Positions 21,908 through 35,700 of a stretch of DNA of 64,000 nucleotides are shown here, in pieces. Position 1 is the first letter of the stretch, and each line of letters starts with the position of its first letter. The stretch lies in NCBI RefSeq assembly GCF_905404315.1, contig NC_066288.1, positions 1,488,001 to 1,552,000 of the forward strand, read 5' to 3'. This DNA comes from Leptidea sinapis. Taxonomy: Eukaryota; Arthropoda; Insecta; Lepidoptera; Pieridae. Made by a program: the position numbers and the translations under genes. The notes beneath the pieces were generated by a model, which was not told the DNA's origin, did no database searches, and worked only from the letters and a program-made list of their open reading frames with translations.

Positions 21908-24900
21908 TAAATACCATAATAAACATACTTATTCTTTCAATCACCAGAGCTTCTTAAATAAAACAACACGAGCCCATTACCTCTCACTAATCATTGACTA
22001 ACATCATCATAGAACCATGGTTCAAATAAATTGAGGCCGCAGGCTGACCTCACCATTCTTAAAAAACAAATTCAAACATTAATTTAAAGCAATCAAGTAA
22101 ATTCGCGGCGATGTATTATGAAATAATAATGGTAATTAATGAACGGAGCTATTAACAAATAAAAGATAAATCTTAATGTAAGTATATTAAAATGTACTCT
22201 ACATTTACTATTTCGCCAAAACATTGGTACATTCATTTCTGGTCAACGTCGATTACTTGAAGCATCTGTACATAATAAAAGTAACAATGATTTAATAGTT
22301 TCTGAGAGTAGACTGCAGACGATGGCATTACCTAATAACGTAAAAGGCACTTGCGTAACATAAGCGCTTCAACTTAGGTCAGTGCGAATTAGGATTTAAA
22401 GCAAAAAGAACTTTACTGATTCACGTTTACAGCGGAATAATATTGTTTCTTTATAATAACACTCAAGCGGCGTTTATGTTAAAAATAAAATTTGTTTTTC
22501 AGAGATATACATAGATAGACATTAGCGAGCCGGGTTGACATCCGTCATCACCCCATCTCATTCTTATTTAGCAAAGTACTGTTTCCATGATCCAACTGGA
22601 TTAACTAAATCTATCATAGGAAAGATGCTCCTCCGGTCAATATTATTTGATACTAATGCATTAGTATGTATTTATTTTCCCAAAATCTCTCTACCACCGT
22701 TTCGGGAAATAATCATTAATGGCGCCCTATCCCTACTTAACGAAAAAAGGGTGACGATTTTTGTGAACTCAAATTAAATTTTCATAAATATAGTTTTATA
22801 TTATTGCAAATCCTTGCAACATTTCCCAGAAAAGGTTTCAAAAAAAATATTTTATTACTAAACTTATATTGAACACCCACTTATAAAATTTTTCCTTGCG
22901 CTAGAAATGTGTTGCGAAATTCAAAAGAATTGTAAAAAGACATTAATTTGGAAATAGTTACTATTATAAAAATAACTTAAAAAATATTTTTTTTTTAAAT
23001 TTGTATGAAGTATCAGTCGTATTTTTAATTTCTGAATAAATTTTTTTGACTACGAACAGCTCTCTTTTATTACTTTTTTTTGTTATTTATTTTTATTTAG
23101 TTTTTTTTTTGTTAGCTACCTAGTATCTACAGTACTTATTGGTGTTTCAGCTTAGACCTAAAGTTTCTTTTTTATCCACAGTGGAAAACACTGTTAATAC
23201 GTACCGTAACATTAGTTGTGAACTGGCTGTATGAGGCTTTTACTTTGCTTTGATACTTATACTTTTGATACTATTATACTTGATACAAAGTATAGCTGCA
23301 CTAACACATTAATTAGATAGTTAGTAGCATATTGATACTGATACAAAATTTAAAAGTTGATTGACGATGTTTTTTTATTAAAGACATGCAAAGTTTTTAA
23401 TTAAAATTAAATTACTTTTAATAATTTAATAATAATATATTTACTATTTATAATTAGAAAATGTTTAAAAGATTATTTAAGTTTTATATTTTTATTGAGA
23501 TTTTTTATAGTTGTTATATTATAGATTATTCTTATCGTGTAATATTGACAAAATATTAGCCACTCCTGATCAATGGTCTGCCTGTTCAGTTGCAGACACA
23601 TACAACACAAGTAAGTATTTATAATATGATAAACCCTAAACCTGAAAAACTGGAGCCTGAATAAGTAAAAGTTACATTCATCATTGTGTGGCAATAATAG
23701 GATACCTTCAAAACTAGAACGTTAGGAAATATTACTTGTGTCTCAACTAGCAAATTTACAATTAGGTATTACAAAGTACCTACAATTAGATTATCTAGGA
23801 CAACTAGATGAACCAACTGTATGTTAATATTGCTAAATTAGTAGCAGTACAATAATTTGTATAAGTCTTTGAAGTGTTCGTAGTGGTATCTATCTACTGC
23901 CATCACATATATCTGCCGCACGCCAACTACCGGATGCACTTGTTGTGTCCATGTTTTAGTGAATGCTAATGTAATTATCAGTCGTGAGTCGTGACACATT
24001 ATCCTTGGTATTGTAATGGGCATAGGTATCGTTTTCAAAGATTCCATTTAACAGTAGAAGGACCATCTTTACGTTGCGTCATTTAAAAAACCTAGTATTT
24101 TCTTATGGAATAGCCTCGTAAGCCCAGCGGTTTTATTTGAAAGCACCAAAAAATCATAGTCATTGAGGCCGAGACATGTCATATTACAAGTTGCAATTAT
24201 CGCCGACTGTACTTTTAAAGGGAACAAAACGTTGGCATTCATTCAAATTCAAATACTTGCGCCTAGTAAAAATGTAAGTATTTTGTCAATGACTTTAGTG
24301 ATTGAAATTCGTGAATAGAAGGCTTAAGTAAGAGAAACAAAAGTGTCAGTGTGTCTGTGTGAACTCCAATCAGAAGTGCAAAACAAACTTTTATAGTCCC
24401 GGGCAAAGGACTTTTGGTGGCATGATCTTAGTATTCTTTCAAGTTTTTATTCAGAGTTTTTTGTTCTAATTGTATGTGAAATATTGTTACTAAAAATGGC
24501 CTTGTAGTTTATATTTAAATTTGCAAAATTAATTATAATTCAATGCGAAGGACTATCGGCTGTAGTAACTAGTAAGAAGATTTAGTAACTAGGTTAGTTT
24601 TAACCTCAAAGAATCTAATTTATATAAAATTTAAAATACAAATATTTTCGTACAAAAACTAGGTAATTTTGATATCCATCAAAAGCTACAGTACTTCCAA
24701 CGGTACTAATTATGAATGTTGGAATATATATTGAAACAATTATCCTAGTTACCCCATTTTTTGAAATGCATTGAAATAACCATATTTATTAATGATTTTG
24801 AAGTTGAAGTTTAGTAGTAGTTAAGGTTTTTTAAAGAGTTTCAAATAGTATCGTTATTTATTATTTTTTCCGTAAAAGAGTGATTAAAACCGGAAGTACT

Positions 24901-25599
24901 TTTAAGGATAGTGAAGATAGTAGGTATTTTAGTTTGAGAACATGTGGGTTGACGGTGATAGTACAATATAGTACATGTATCTATAAAGTAATTAAAGTAC
25001 GTGGCCGGTACAACGAACATCTACAAACGTTAAATACAACGAGACGCGACACCTAATAATAAGTATTTTATATTACTGGTAGGATGGTGCTGACACTGAC
25101 ATAGAGGCACGCCCTGAATACTTAGCACCCAAGAGTAGGTACCTAAAAGACGATTCGCGCGTCGCACAGGTCATGGATAGACTAGATAAATAATTAGCTT
25201 CGTAAATACACTTGCGAAATGCAATGTTTACGATATATCGTCGGGTTGCGTAAAATATGTATATTTACCGATCCTCTGTCGTTTCGCATAAATCCAATTC
25301 GTTAGGTACTAACATTTTATGAGTAAGTTATAAATTGAACCGATTGTCCAGCGTGAGAACTGGCAGGTATTAATTAGGAAATACTCGAAGCTGATCTCGA
25401 ATTAATTTTATTATTATTAGACAGACAAGAAGCCGTAAAGTACTATAGCGACTGCGGATTGGTCACCTTTACTTCAGGATGAATCTTAATGAATTGTGAT
25501 AGATGCAGGTACTTACTGCGGTTCCGAAATGTATTTTGGCTACTATTGTTTGAAAATTTGAAGTTGAATACCATCACGATATCCTTACTAAAATTTAAA
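21908..25599. other. Long intergenic stretch, no gene recognised
   Basis: AT-rich with homopolymer runs. The open frames here (22535-22777, 23473-23694, 23838-24047 and others) have no domains, signal peptides or splice context. No transposon ends or RNA genes were found. Unrecognised old repeats are likely. Confidence 0.5.
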
Positions 25600-25735
25600 T
25601 TCAATAATGTTTACTTATTCAAAATAGAATTTAGAATCACTTATAGAACGGCAAAAACTACCACCCATTCGAAATAATTTGCCTCAGACCTGAGAAGAAT
25701 GGACACAAGAAACTCAGCGTGCTTTTTTTCATAAA
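25600..25735 (+). repeat. Common lepidopteran LINE/SINE-type fragment
   Basis: Contains AGAACGGCAAAAACTACCAC and ACCTGAGAAGAATGGACACA followed by AAGAAACTCAGCG, a string I recognise from abundant lepidopteran repeat tails. No protein remains here. Confidence 0.45.
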
Positions 25736-26049
25736 AATATGGTAACAATGTAATATCGCACAATAAACATTTATAATTATAAAGACTTTTTTAGCCTAAG
25801 TTTTATCAGATCTCCGTTTAGTAAAACATTCTATAATTTTCAACGTTCATCTATATTCTTGACATTTGGCGCAGTAAAAAAATGTTTTTGTTTTATGACT
25901 ATTTAACAATAGGTTATTGGCACTAAACCAGTATACGATATCAGATAGAGCAATGTTTAATGTATCTTATAAATAATAATAATAAATCATTTAATTCAGG
26001 CTACAGGGCCCATAACATAAATACTTTATAGTCTAAGATACATATTTAT

Positions 26050-26420
26050 ATAACTTAAATCTACGTCACATTTTCGCGGCGATGTGAGGCGCGGGTTCGG
26101 TAACTTCCAGCGGTTGGCGCCGTCCTCGATACTTGTGGAACACGACCCCCTTCGTCCACAGTCCAGGAAGGTCTATATATATTCTGTAGGGACGCGAACA
26201 ACTAGAGTTAAAGTCTACTGCGTCACCCGTCATCAACTTCGGCCCGCAACCGGAACCTTGTCTTCTCCACCAAGTACTGAACAATGTCGGAGGCCTTAGT
26301 ACTGTCGTAAAAGCGAGAGAAGTATATATACGTCGCTGGGACTACGGGACGCAAGAGCTGGTTCTGTCCTATCTCCTCTAAAACTTGGTTTCTTTTTAGT
26401 GTCATCCACAAACAATACTA
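26050..26420 (-). pseudogene. LINE ORF1-like (gag-like) remnant
   Basis: In two frames the minus strand reads RPVVPATYIYFSRFYDSTKA, SDIVQYLVEKTRFRL, then LPGLWTKGVVFHKYRGR and TEPAPHIAAKM. This resembles the C-terminal part of LINE ORF1 proteins that bind nucleic acid. At least two frameshifts are present. It is fused at its upstream side to an RT fragment (26405-26620), the reverse of the normal ORF1-then-ORF2 order. Confidence 0.5.
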
Positions 26421-26620
26421 CCTTGTGTTTTTTTTTCTACAAGGTTAGGTAAATCATTTATGTAAATTAGGAAGAGGAATGGTCCAAGAATACACCCTTG
26501 TGGGTACCCTAACAAGAGAACTCGGAGATCTCCTGCCATTCACATCGAGCTTCTGAATTCTATTATTTAAATATGAGATTAGAAGATTGAGCGAAGATCC
26601 TTTTATGCCTTAATATTTTA
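26405..26620 (-). pseudogene. Reverse transcriptase fragment
   Basis: Minus strand encodes GSSLNLLISYLNNRIQKLDV, then PQGCILGPFLFLIYINDLPN and an FVDDT at the YXDD position. A one-base change near 26430 breaks the frame. It is only about 70 codons of the palm domain of a non-LTR RT, and it switches directly into the ORF1-like sequence to its left. Confidence 0.65.
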
Positions 26621-26694
26621 AATTCGAATATCATAATTTAGCCTGTGCGATGCAAACACTGAATCATAAGTAATTTTTTTCATTAAAAAAAAAA

Positions 26695-26712
26695 TTTATT
26701 CAATAATTTATT
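26695..26712 (-). terminator. Poly(A) signals of mRpL48
   Basis: Two AATAAA hexamers on the minus strand (26707-26712 and 26695-26700) lie 44-61 bases past the stop codon at 26756. Either could direct 3' end formation. Confidence 0.55.
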
Positions 26713-26755
26713 TCCAACAACCTACATGCTACAAAACATCATTGCACATCTCCAT

Positions 26756-29700
26756 TTATTTTCTCTTCTTTTTCTCAGCTCGACTGCCGCCCATTTCTTC
26801 CAGCTGCTGTTTGAGTTCAATCAGCTCATTGTCGGGAACATACCGGATCTCCTCATGTTCAGGTGTGTGCTCGTGAACGTTCAACGTGCAACCTTCAGGT
26901 AGGAGCGCTCGTGAAACACGAAGAAGCGTTCCCAATGCCCAGGCTGGTACATCGACTACCTGTTGATTTACAACCATATATATAATAAAAAATATAATGA
27001 TAATTTCCGATATAATTTAAAGTAACAATAAAAAACAAGGAGAAACTCTTTCCATTTCAGGCCTAATTTTGAGTGTGACTTATACTTTGCGCAAATCTAT
27101 ATATACTTAGACTGGCCATAAATACTGTTACAATAAAAAATAAAAAATATTACATTGGAATTTGGAATCTGTTCATTGAGTTTTCTCATTTTGGCGCCAA
27201 TACATTGTACATTATTTTGCGATATTAAAATGGAGTGATGAGATAAAGAGAACCGAATCGCTGTGATTGCATTACACAAAGTAGGTATGGAGCCAAATGC
27301 AATTTTAAAACTCTCCATTCGCTTGGTATTAGTAAAATGTTTGTGTACCGGGCTATTAATAGGTATAATGAGACCTCCTCTGTTTGTGACAAAAAAGGTG
27401 GTCAAAGCAGTAAGGGAAAGAATTCGAAGAAATCCTGTCTGAAAGCAAAAGATTTTATCTCGGGAGATGAAGATAGCACTTATAACCATGTCGCGTGTTT
27501 TAAAAGACGACTTAGGACTTGCAGCCTTTTAAGAGACGTACTGGTCATTTCTTAACCGATAATTTAAAACAGAATAGGGTGTAGCGGTACGCAAAGGGAC
27601 ACAGAAAAATTTTTGTTACGGATGAGAAAATTTTTACAACTAAGCAACATTTTAACAAACAAAATGACCGTATTTATGCTCAAAGCTCTAAGGAAGCTTC
27701 CCAATTAGTCGACAGAGTGCAATGTGAGCACTATCCGACTTCAATGACGGTTTGGTGGGGACGTGGGGTATTAGATATGAAGGAGTGACTGAGCCATACT
27801 TTTGTGAAAAAGGTATCAAAACGTAGTGCAGCCCCTTAACAACACCATGTTTAGTACTGACATGCAAGCCTTCTAGCAAGACTCGGTGCCGGGTCATAAA
27901 GCAGTTTTGATTGGAAATGAACGTTTTGGACTTCATCAGAGCTGAAGACTGGCCATCGTCGCTACTCTCAAAAACATCCATCATTTTGGGCTTGCCGAGA
28001 ATTTATGTAACTGGACCACCAGCTTCCACATTGGGTATTAGCATACAACTCTTAGTCGACGGTTTTTTTTTTATATGAGAGGGGGCAAACGGGCAAGAGG
28101 CTCACGGGATGGGGAGAGGTGAGGCAACCGCCCATGGACATCCGCAACAACAGGTGTGTCAAGAAATGCGTTGCCGGCCTTTAAGGTGGGAGTATGCTTT
28201 TTTCTTGAAGGTCCCTAAGTCGTATCTGTTCGGGAAGACCGCTGCCGGTAGTTGATTCCACAAAGTGGCTGTGCGAGGCAAGAAATTTCGAAGAAAACGC
28301 GCGGTTGTGGAATGCCAGACGTCTACGTGATGCGGATGGTACTTTGCACGTAATGTCCGATGGTGGAATTCGGCCGCTGGAATCAACCCCAACAGCTCCT
28401 CTGAGCACTCCCCGTGATAAATGCGGTAGAAGATACAGAGAACCCACATCTCTACGCAATGCTAGAGAATCAAGCCGATCCGAGATGATTTGATCGTCGA
28501 TGATTCGAGCCGCTCTTCGTTGTATGCGGTCAAATGGAAGAAGCTGGTACTGGGGAGCACCCGCCCAGAGGTGAGAACAGTACTCCATGTGAGGCCGAAT
28601 TTGCGCCTTATAAAGTTGCAGGCGGTGGCTTTTAGTGAAGTACTGTCTCGCCTTACTGAGTACACCAAGCTTTTTAGAGGCCAGTTTGGCCTTCTCTTCC
28701 AAGTGACCACGGAACTGAACGTCGCTCGATATATCGACGCCAAGTATGCCAATACAGGCTGCGGCAGTTAGAGGAGTGATCTCGAATCGAGGGGATACGA
28801 CAAAGGGAGACTTTTTAGTGGTGAACGCACAAACTTGTGTCTTTTTGGGGTTGAATTGGACTAAATTTTGTCGGCCCCATTCCGAGACTTTGCAAAGCAT
28901 AGTCTCGATTGCAGACACAAGTTTGATCCGGTTCTCATCGATGCTATCCCGGGACATGTTGGCACGGCCGGTGTAGGAAGCATACCCAGTGCTGTCGTCT
29001 GCATAGCAATGAATATTGCTGATTTGCAGCATATCATTGATATGCAGAAGAAACAGCGTAGGGGATAGCACACAGCCTTGCGGGACACCAGAGTTTATGG
29101 GTTTTAAGTCGGAGCATGCACCGTTGATAACAACCTTGATGCTCCGATCAGCCAAAAAGCTAGTGACCCATTTGCACAAATTCTCGGGAAGCCCATAGGA
29201 TGGCAGTTTCGCTATAAGCGCTTTATGCCACACCCGATCAAAGGCCTTCGCTATGTCCAAACTTACCGCCAACGCCTCTCCCTTCGACTCAACCGCTTGC
29301 GCCCATTTATGGGTGAGGTACGCAAGAAGATCACCAGCTGAGCGACCCTGACGGAAACCGTACTGGCAGTCGCTGATCAGCTGGTGCCCCTCTAGGTATC
29401 CCAAGAGCTGGCGGTTGATGATCGACTCCATTACTTTGGAGAAAATGGAGGTAATGGCAATGGGGCGGTGGTTGGACGGATCTGAGCGTACACCTTTCTT
29501 AGGGATCGGGTGCACTAAAGCCGCCTTCCATAATTTCGGGACTACGCCTGATGAGTAGGAGAGCCAGAAAAGACGGGTAAGGACCGGCGCCAGTTCCGGA
29601 GCACATGTCCGCAGCACTATCGGGGGAATGCCATCGGGCCCGCTCGATTTGTGAATGTCCAAGGTGAGAAGCGCCTTAGTAGTAGGGATTCGCCGGTTCT

Positions 29701-32700
29701 GGCTCACAGTAGTGGGGATTCGCCGGTTCTGCCTCCCCGGTTCTGGCTCACTTGTTCGTGATGCCTACCAAAAAAAAAAAAAAAAGTTTGGTGTCAAACT
29801 GGGGGTTTTGATGTATTTCCGAGCGATTGCGCTGATCCGTTTTTCGATATCTCTTATAGTTACAAAGTTAGCTTTTTAAGTTAAACAGATTCATACTCAT
29901 TACTAATCAGTGGTAATTAACCTAATGATTGGTGAGCGACTCAATGTCGATTCTTTGAAAGTGATAGATGTAATTAGTAAATTACCTCTCACATTCGTTA
30001 CTACGATTAAAACGACAGTTTTGTGCTGTGTTTATTATTAAGTTAACAGATGATATAAATAAAGTATATAATAAAACATCGTTGCAGATTGTATCATTTT
30101 AAAAATATTTGATGAAATCATTCAAACTCTTCATATTAAACTTAAAGGATAGATACATTAAACAGTACTCGCAACACATGCTGCGGTAAATAAATTCTTT
30201 ACTCTTGTAGTATTGTGGATATACATTCTGCAATTGCTTTGTAAAAACCTCAGCTGGAATCCCTGACTTGGACGATCATATGAATTGAAGTATTGTCCAA
30301 TACCCTGCTCACCAATGTGTATTGCAACCCAGTGAGAGCCTGGCTTATTTTCACTATCTACATTGTTGACAATATAACAGGGCGTTACAACGTATATCGA
30401 CAATCGGTTTGCTGCGTAAACATTATTTTGAATACTGAGATCAATTTTCTTCAAATAATTCTGTATCTTGATTGTATTCATATTACCTTAGAATAATGTA
30501 TTTAAAAGTTATTGGATTACAACTTACAATAAAACAAAACATCATTTTAAGTACATATTTAATTTCAATATTATAAGGTAATATAGTAGTAAGTTTAACT
30601 AAAACTATTACACACCCTTACAAACGATCAAACATAAACATAACTGCGGTAATCTACTGAAATATTATGATTTTTATCAATTTTATTGTACAACTTGAGT
30701 TAAGTGATAAAGCTCTTTGTCATTTTCTTAATGTAACAAATTTTGAGATAAATAAAATACACTTTAGTTTCTGTGATTATTTCCTTTCGCGAATATATCA
30801 ATAATTCGACCATCAGATTTCCTCATCGGGTCATTAATTATTTTTAGTATTAGTTTTAAGATTTTTCTTTCGCCAAACATATTATAGAGATCAGGTAGTT
30901 ATATCTTGAAACTAATTGACATGGTTGAGATTGTATAAAGGTTGCATTTCATCAAAGCATCAGGTGATATAGATACAATTTGTGTCACTGACATCATTCA
31001 AAAATATTATAAAATTATTTACGAAAACTAATTTTCCACACCCACACACAGTGCACCCTCTACTACAAAAAGGTTTCATATAATATAATGAGACAATTTA
31101 TTGTTAAACTACCATTTATTGATTATATTTAAATAGGACTATTTATAAGTAAAACAATATACAGTACCTACATCATAACTTACTCCACAAGTTATATATC
31201 TAAATAAACGATGTATCTACTCTCATTCTTTTCAAAAAAAAAAAATAAAACTTAAAACTTAAAACTTATATAACATTTATTTTATTTTATGATGACTCCA
31301 AGCTAAGGTATCAATATAATTTGCTTAATATACCGTTTGGTATGACAACGTAGATTTATTTATTCGTTGAATGAAAATATTATGCTTTATTGACTTAGGT
31401 CTATGCATTGAACAATATTCATTCTTATTTTTAAATAGGCATTATTCATTTTCATATACTTACTTAGTAACACTTATAAAATTTGGAGTAGCAATTTCCC
31501 GCAACATCTTACGCATATACTTAGATCTAAGTCCTAGGAATTCATTAAATATGTTTACTTTGTTCCATCTTTAAAATAGCCTAACTTCTTATTATTGAGT
31601 TTTAGATAACAAAATATTTGTTCTGCATTGTCAGATGTTTCGAATCGCAAACGTAAATCAGGTTTTATAACTCTTTAAAAATTTATATATTAAAGTATAA
31701 GTATCAGTGTACAATAATTTCAATATATTTTGAAACTTATTTAACATATAGTTATTATATATTAAAATAAATTAAATATTATTATATTGGATATTAGAAA
31801 TATCCAATATACCTGCAATATACCAAATAAATATGTTTATTGAGGAACAATTTAGTCTTTTGTAATTGAACTGCAACCAATTTTCATTTTAAAATAGATA
31901 AACTATGGAATTCTATCTTGGTAATGAAATCATACAGTGCAATTTTACATTTACTCTTTTTTCAATATTTTCCGTTGTTATTAATATATTTGAGGTATTC
32001 ATTAATTTATAAAAATCTTTTCGATATCAGATGTAGGTAGCTTGTTTATGCATGTTTGTATTTAAATCTATGTAATTTTGTGGCCATGCGCTTTGTTTGA
32101 ATTTTAAAATAATGTGATTTTTTTATAATGAGACGATTTATTGTTAAACTTCCATTTATTGATTATATTTAAATATAAAAAATTATAAATAAAACAATAT
32201 ACAGTACCTACATCATAACTTACTCCACAAGTTATATAACTAATCTACTCTTTTAAAAAAAAAAATTCAACCTTAAAACTTATATAATATTTATCTTATT
32301 TTATGATGACTCCAAGCTAATAAGGTATCAATATAATTTGCTTAGATATACAGTTTGGTATGACAAACTAGATTTATTTATTCGTTGAGTGAAAATATTA
32401 TGCTTTATTGACTTAAATCTATGCATTGAACAATATTCATTCTTATTTTTAAATAGGCATATCTTATAATTTTCCATTTTCATATACTTACTTAGTAACA
32501 ATTTTATTAAATTTGAATGCGTATTTTCCCACAACATCTAATACATATCGTACCGTACTTCTTTTTATTGACTTTTGGGTAGCAAAAAATTTTTTTCTGC
32601 AGTCAGAGGTTTTGAAACGCAAATGTAAATCAGGTTTTATATCTGTGTTAAATTTTATATATTAAACTATCAGTATCAGTGTATAATAATTTCAATTTAT

Positions 32701-35700
32701 TTCGAAACTTATTTAACTAGTGAAAGTCATCGCATTAGAGTTTTAGAAATTTTCAATATATAAAATCCCAACTAAATATGTTTATTGAAGAACAATTTAG
32801 TTTTTCGTAATAGAACTGCAACCAAATTTTCATTTTAAAATTGATAAACTATGGAATTCTATCTTGGCAATTAAATCATACAGTGTAATTTTACATTTAC
32901 TCTTTTTTCAATATTTTCTATTGTTCTTTATACATTGAGTTTTTTATTAATTTATAAAAATCTTTTCGAAATTAGATGTAGGTAGCTTGTTAATGCATGT
33001 TTGTATTTAAATCTATGTAATATTTTAAACATGAGCTTTGTTTGAATTTTAAAATTCTATGAATATTTTGTTTTTTCTGTGTGTGTGTGTGTGTGAGACA
33101 TTGCTTTAAATTTCTGAAGTAAATAACATATGTATTTTTATTACGAAGGTTTGGAACAAATTTTATGCTTTTTGTATGCTCAATACTTACATTTTTTATT
33201 CTCGGGGCATAAGGATAGGTCAGAATGTAAATCATGCAGTTCAATTGAATATTCTTGGTCTACTTCCAAAATAAAACCAAATTCAAAATCATCCGGAACA
33301 TCAAAATTTGTACGGACATCTACCCATTCAAAACCTTCTGTAGGAAGGAATGGAGATACACCCCATCCATAACGGTTATTAGCATCAAAATAAGTTATAA
33401 ACGACGTTTTTCTTTGTCCTGTTCTTATTTGCCAGAAATATTCACAAGTAAAGTCGTTTTTTTTTATTATTATGTCATTTAAGAGTAGGCACATGTTTCG
33501 TCTTGAGAGACATGCAAATATTTCAGTGTTTTCGTTTTATAATATTGTAACCTATACTTATTTGTTTAAATTCGCTTTTTCATAACGATTCCTACATTGA
33601 GATATACAGTCTCAAATACCCGATCCAATAAAAGCTATTTGTTCAAAGCCCTAAAGTAATTCTAATTTAATTTTTGTGCATTTTAACATAGCACCCCAAC
33701 CATTCCCAGGCGCTGTATAATAATGTGCTGGATCTAGACCATATTGTGTCTGTAAACATAGAGCTCGGAAATTTTCAAATACATATTTTGTTTAAAGTGA
33801 AACATTAATTTTAAGATATAAATCTGAATTATCTAACTTATAATCTTCATCGGAAATATGTGTGTCGGTAAATGTATTGTAAAATGTATCACGATCATGG
33901 AGTGCTGAAAGTTTTAAGCAATCGTATGGTGTTATAAATTCATATCGATAAATTCTTTTTTTCTAAGACGTAAAAAAATATTATTATTTGGAAAATTTTG
34001 TCAATTTTGAAATTGTTCTTCCTTCAAATATTTGACAAGTTTGTATAAACTGAATGGAAAAAATTTAAACGAATCAACATGTCAGTTGAATTTTACGATT
34101 ATTTAATTTTATAGTTTTTGTGAATGCCTTGTATTTTTCTTATGTTTGAGGAATAATATCAATTACTTTTTCAATAGAATTTAATGCATGAACAACGGAA
34201 TAGATATTTATTATTCAAATCATCTTACAAGTAACCTCTATAAAAATAACGTAATGCAATTATATATTACTTTAAAGAAGTCACAGTTAATGAATCAGCT
34301 TTTTGTAATAGAATAACTTCATATTAAATTAAGAGTAAGTAAATCTTACAAATTACAAACATTAGGATCACCAGAAATGTTTTTATACTTGTGAATATTT
34401 CTGGCAAATAAGAACAGGACAAAGAAAAACGTCGTTTATAACTTATTTTGATGCTAATAACCGTTATGGATGGGGTGTATCTCCATTCCTTCCTACAGAA
34501 GGTTTTGAATGGGTAGATGTCCGTACAAATTTTGATGTTCCGGATGATTTTGAATTTGGTTTTATTTTGGAAGTAGACCAAGAATATTCAATTGAACTGC
34601 ATGATTTACATTCTGACCTATCCTTATGCCCCGAGAATAAAAAATGTAAGTATTGAGCATACAAAAAGCATAAAATTTGTTCCAAACCTTCGTAATAAAA
34701 ATACATATGTTATTTACTTCAGAAATTTAAAGCAATGTCTCACACACACACACACAGAAAAAACAAAATATTCATAGAATTTTAAAATTCAAACAAAGCT
34801 CATGTTTAAAATATTACATAGATTTAAATACAAACATGCATTAACAAGCTACCTACATCTAATTTCGAAAAGATTTTTATAAATTAATAAAAAACTCAAT
34901 GTATAAAGAACAATAGAAAATATTGAAAAAAGAGTAAATGTAAAATTACACTGTATGATTTAATTGCCAAGATAGAATTCCATAGTTTATCAATTTTAAA
35001 ATGAAAATTTGGTTGCAGTTCTATTACGAAAAACTAAATTGTTCTTCAATAAACATATTTAGTTGGGATTTTATATATTGAAAATTTCTAAAACTCTAAT
35101 GCGATGACTTTCACTAGTTAAATAAGTTTCGAAATAAATTGAAATTATTATACACTGATACTGATAGTTTAATATATAAAATTTAACACAGATATAAAAC
35201 CTGATTTACATTTGCGTTTCAAAACCTCTGACTGCAGAAAAAAATTTTTTGCTACCCAAAAGTCAATAAAAAGAAGTACGGTACGATATGTATTAGATGT
35301 TGTGGGAAAATACGCATTCAAATTTAATAAAATTGTTACTAAGTAAGTATATGAAAATGGAAAATTATAAGATATGCCTATTTAAAAATAAGAATGAATA
35401 TTGTTCAATGCATAGATTTAAGTCAATAAAGCATAATATTTTCACTCAACGAATAAATAAATCTAGTTTGTCATACCAAACTGTATATCTAAGCAAATTA
35501 TATTGATACCTTATTAGCTTGGAGTCATCATAAAATAAGATAAATATTATATAAGTTTTAAGGTTGAATTTTTTTTTTTAAAAGAGTAGATTAGTTATAT
35601 AACTTGTGGAGTAAGTTATGATGTAGGTACTGTATATTGTTTTATTTATAATTTTTTATATTTAAATATAATCAATAAATGGAAGTTTAACAATAAATCG

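Larger units (their letters stand above)
29678..33450 (+). repeat. Left arm of the palindrome
   Basis: Pairs base for base with 34386-38148 read in reverse. I noticed only scattered differences: CACAGTAG versus CACAATAG near the end, CTGGGGG versus CTGTGGG, homopolymer and (GT)n length changes, and one extra C in the right arm. Pairing stops abruptly after TTCACAAGTA at 33450. Confidence 0.93.

Noticed and set aside
27688..27984. 98-codon minus-strand frame
   Set aside because: It is the antisense shadow of the mariner-like transposase remnant on the plus strand.
28490..29198. Plus-strand frames opposite the LINE reverse transcriptase
   Set aside because: Antisense shadows of the 508-codon RT frame, which carries all the RT motifs.
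33076..33095. (GT)n run as a regulatory or CRISPR-like repeat
   Set aside because: It is a plain microsatellite that is mirrored, with a different length, in the other arm; no CRISPR array exists in this window.
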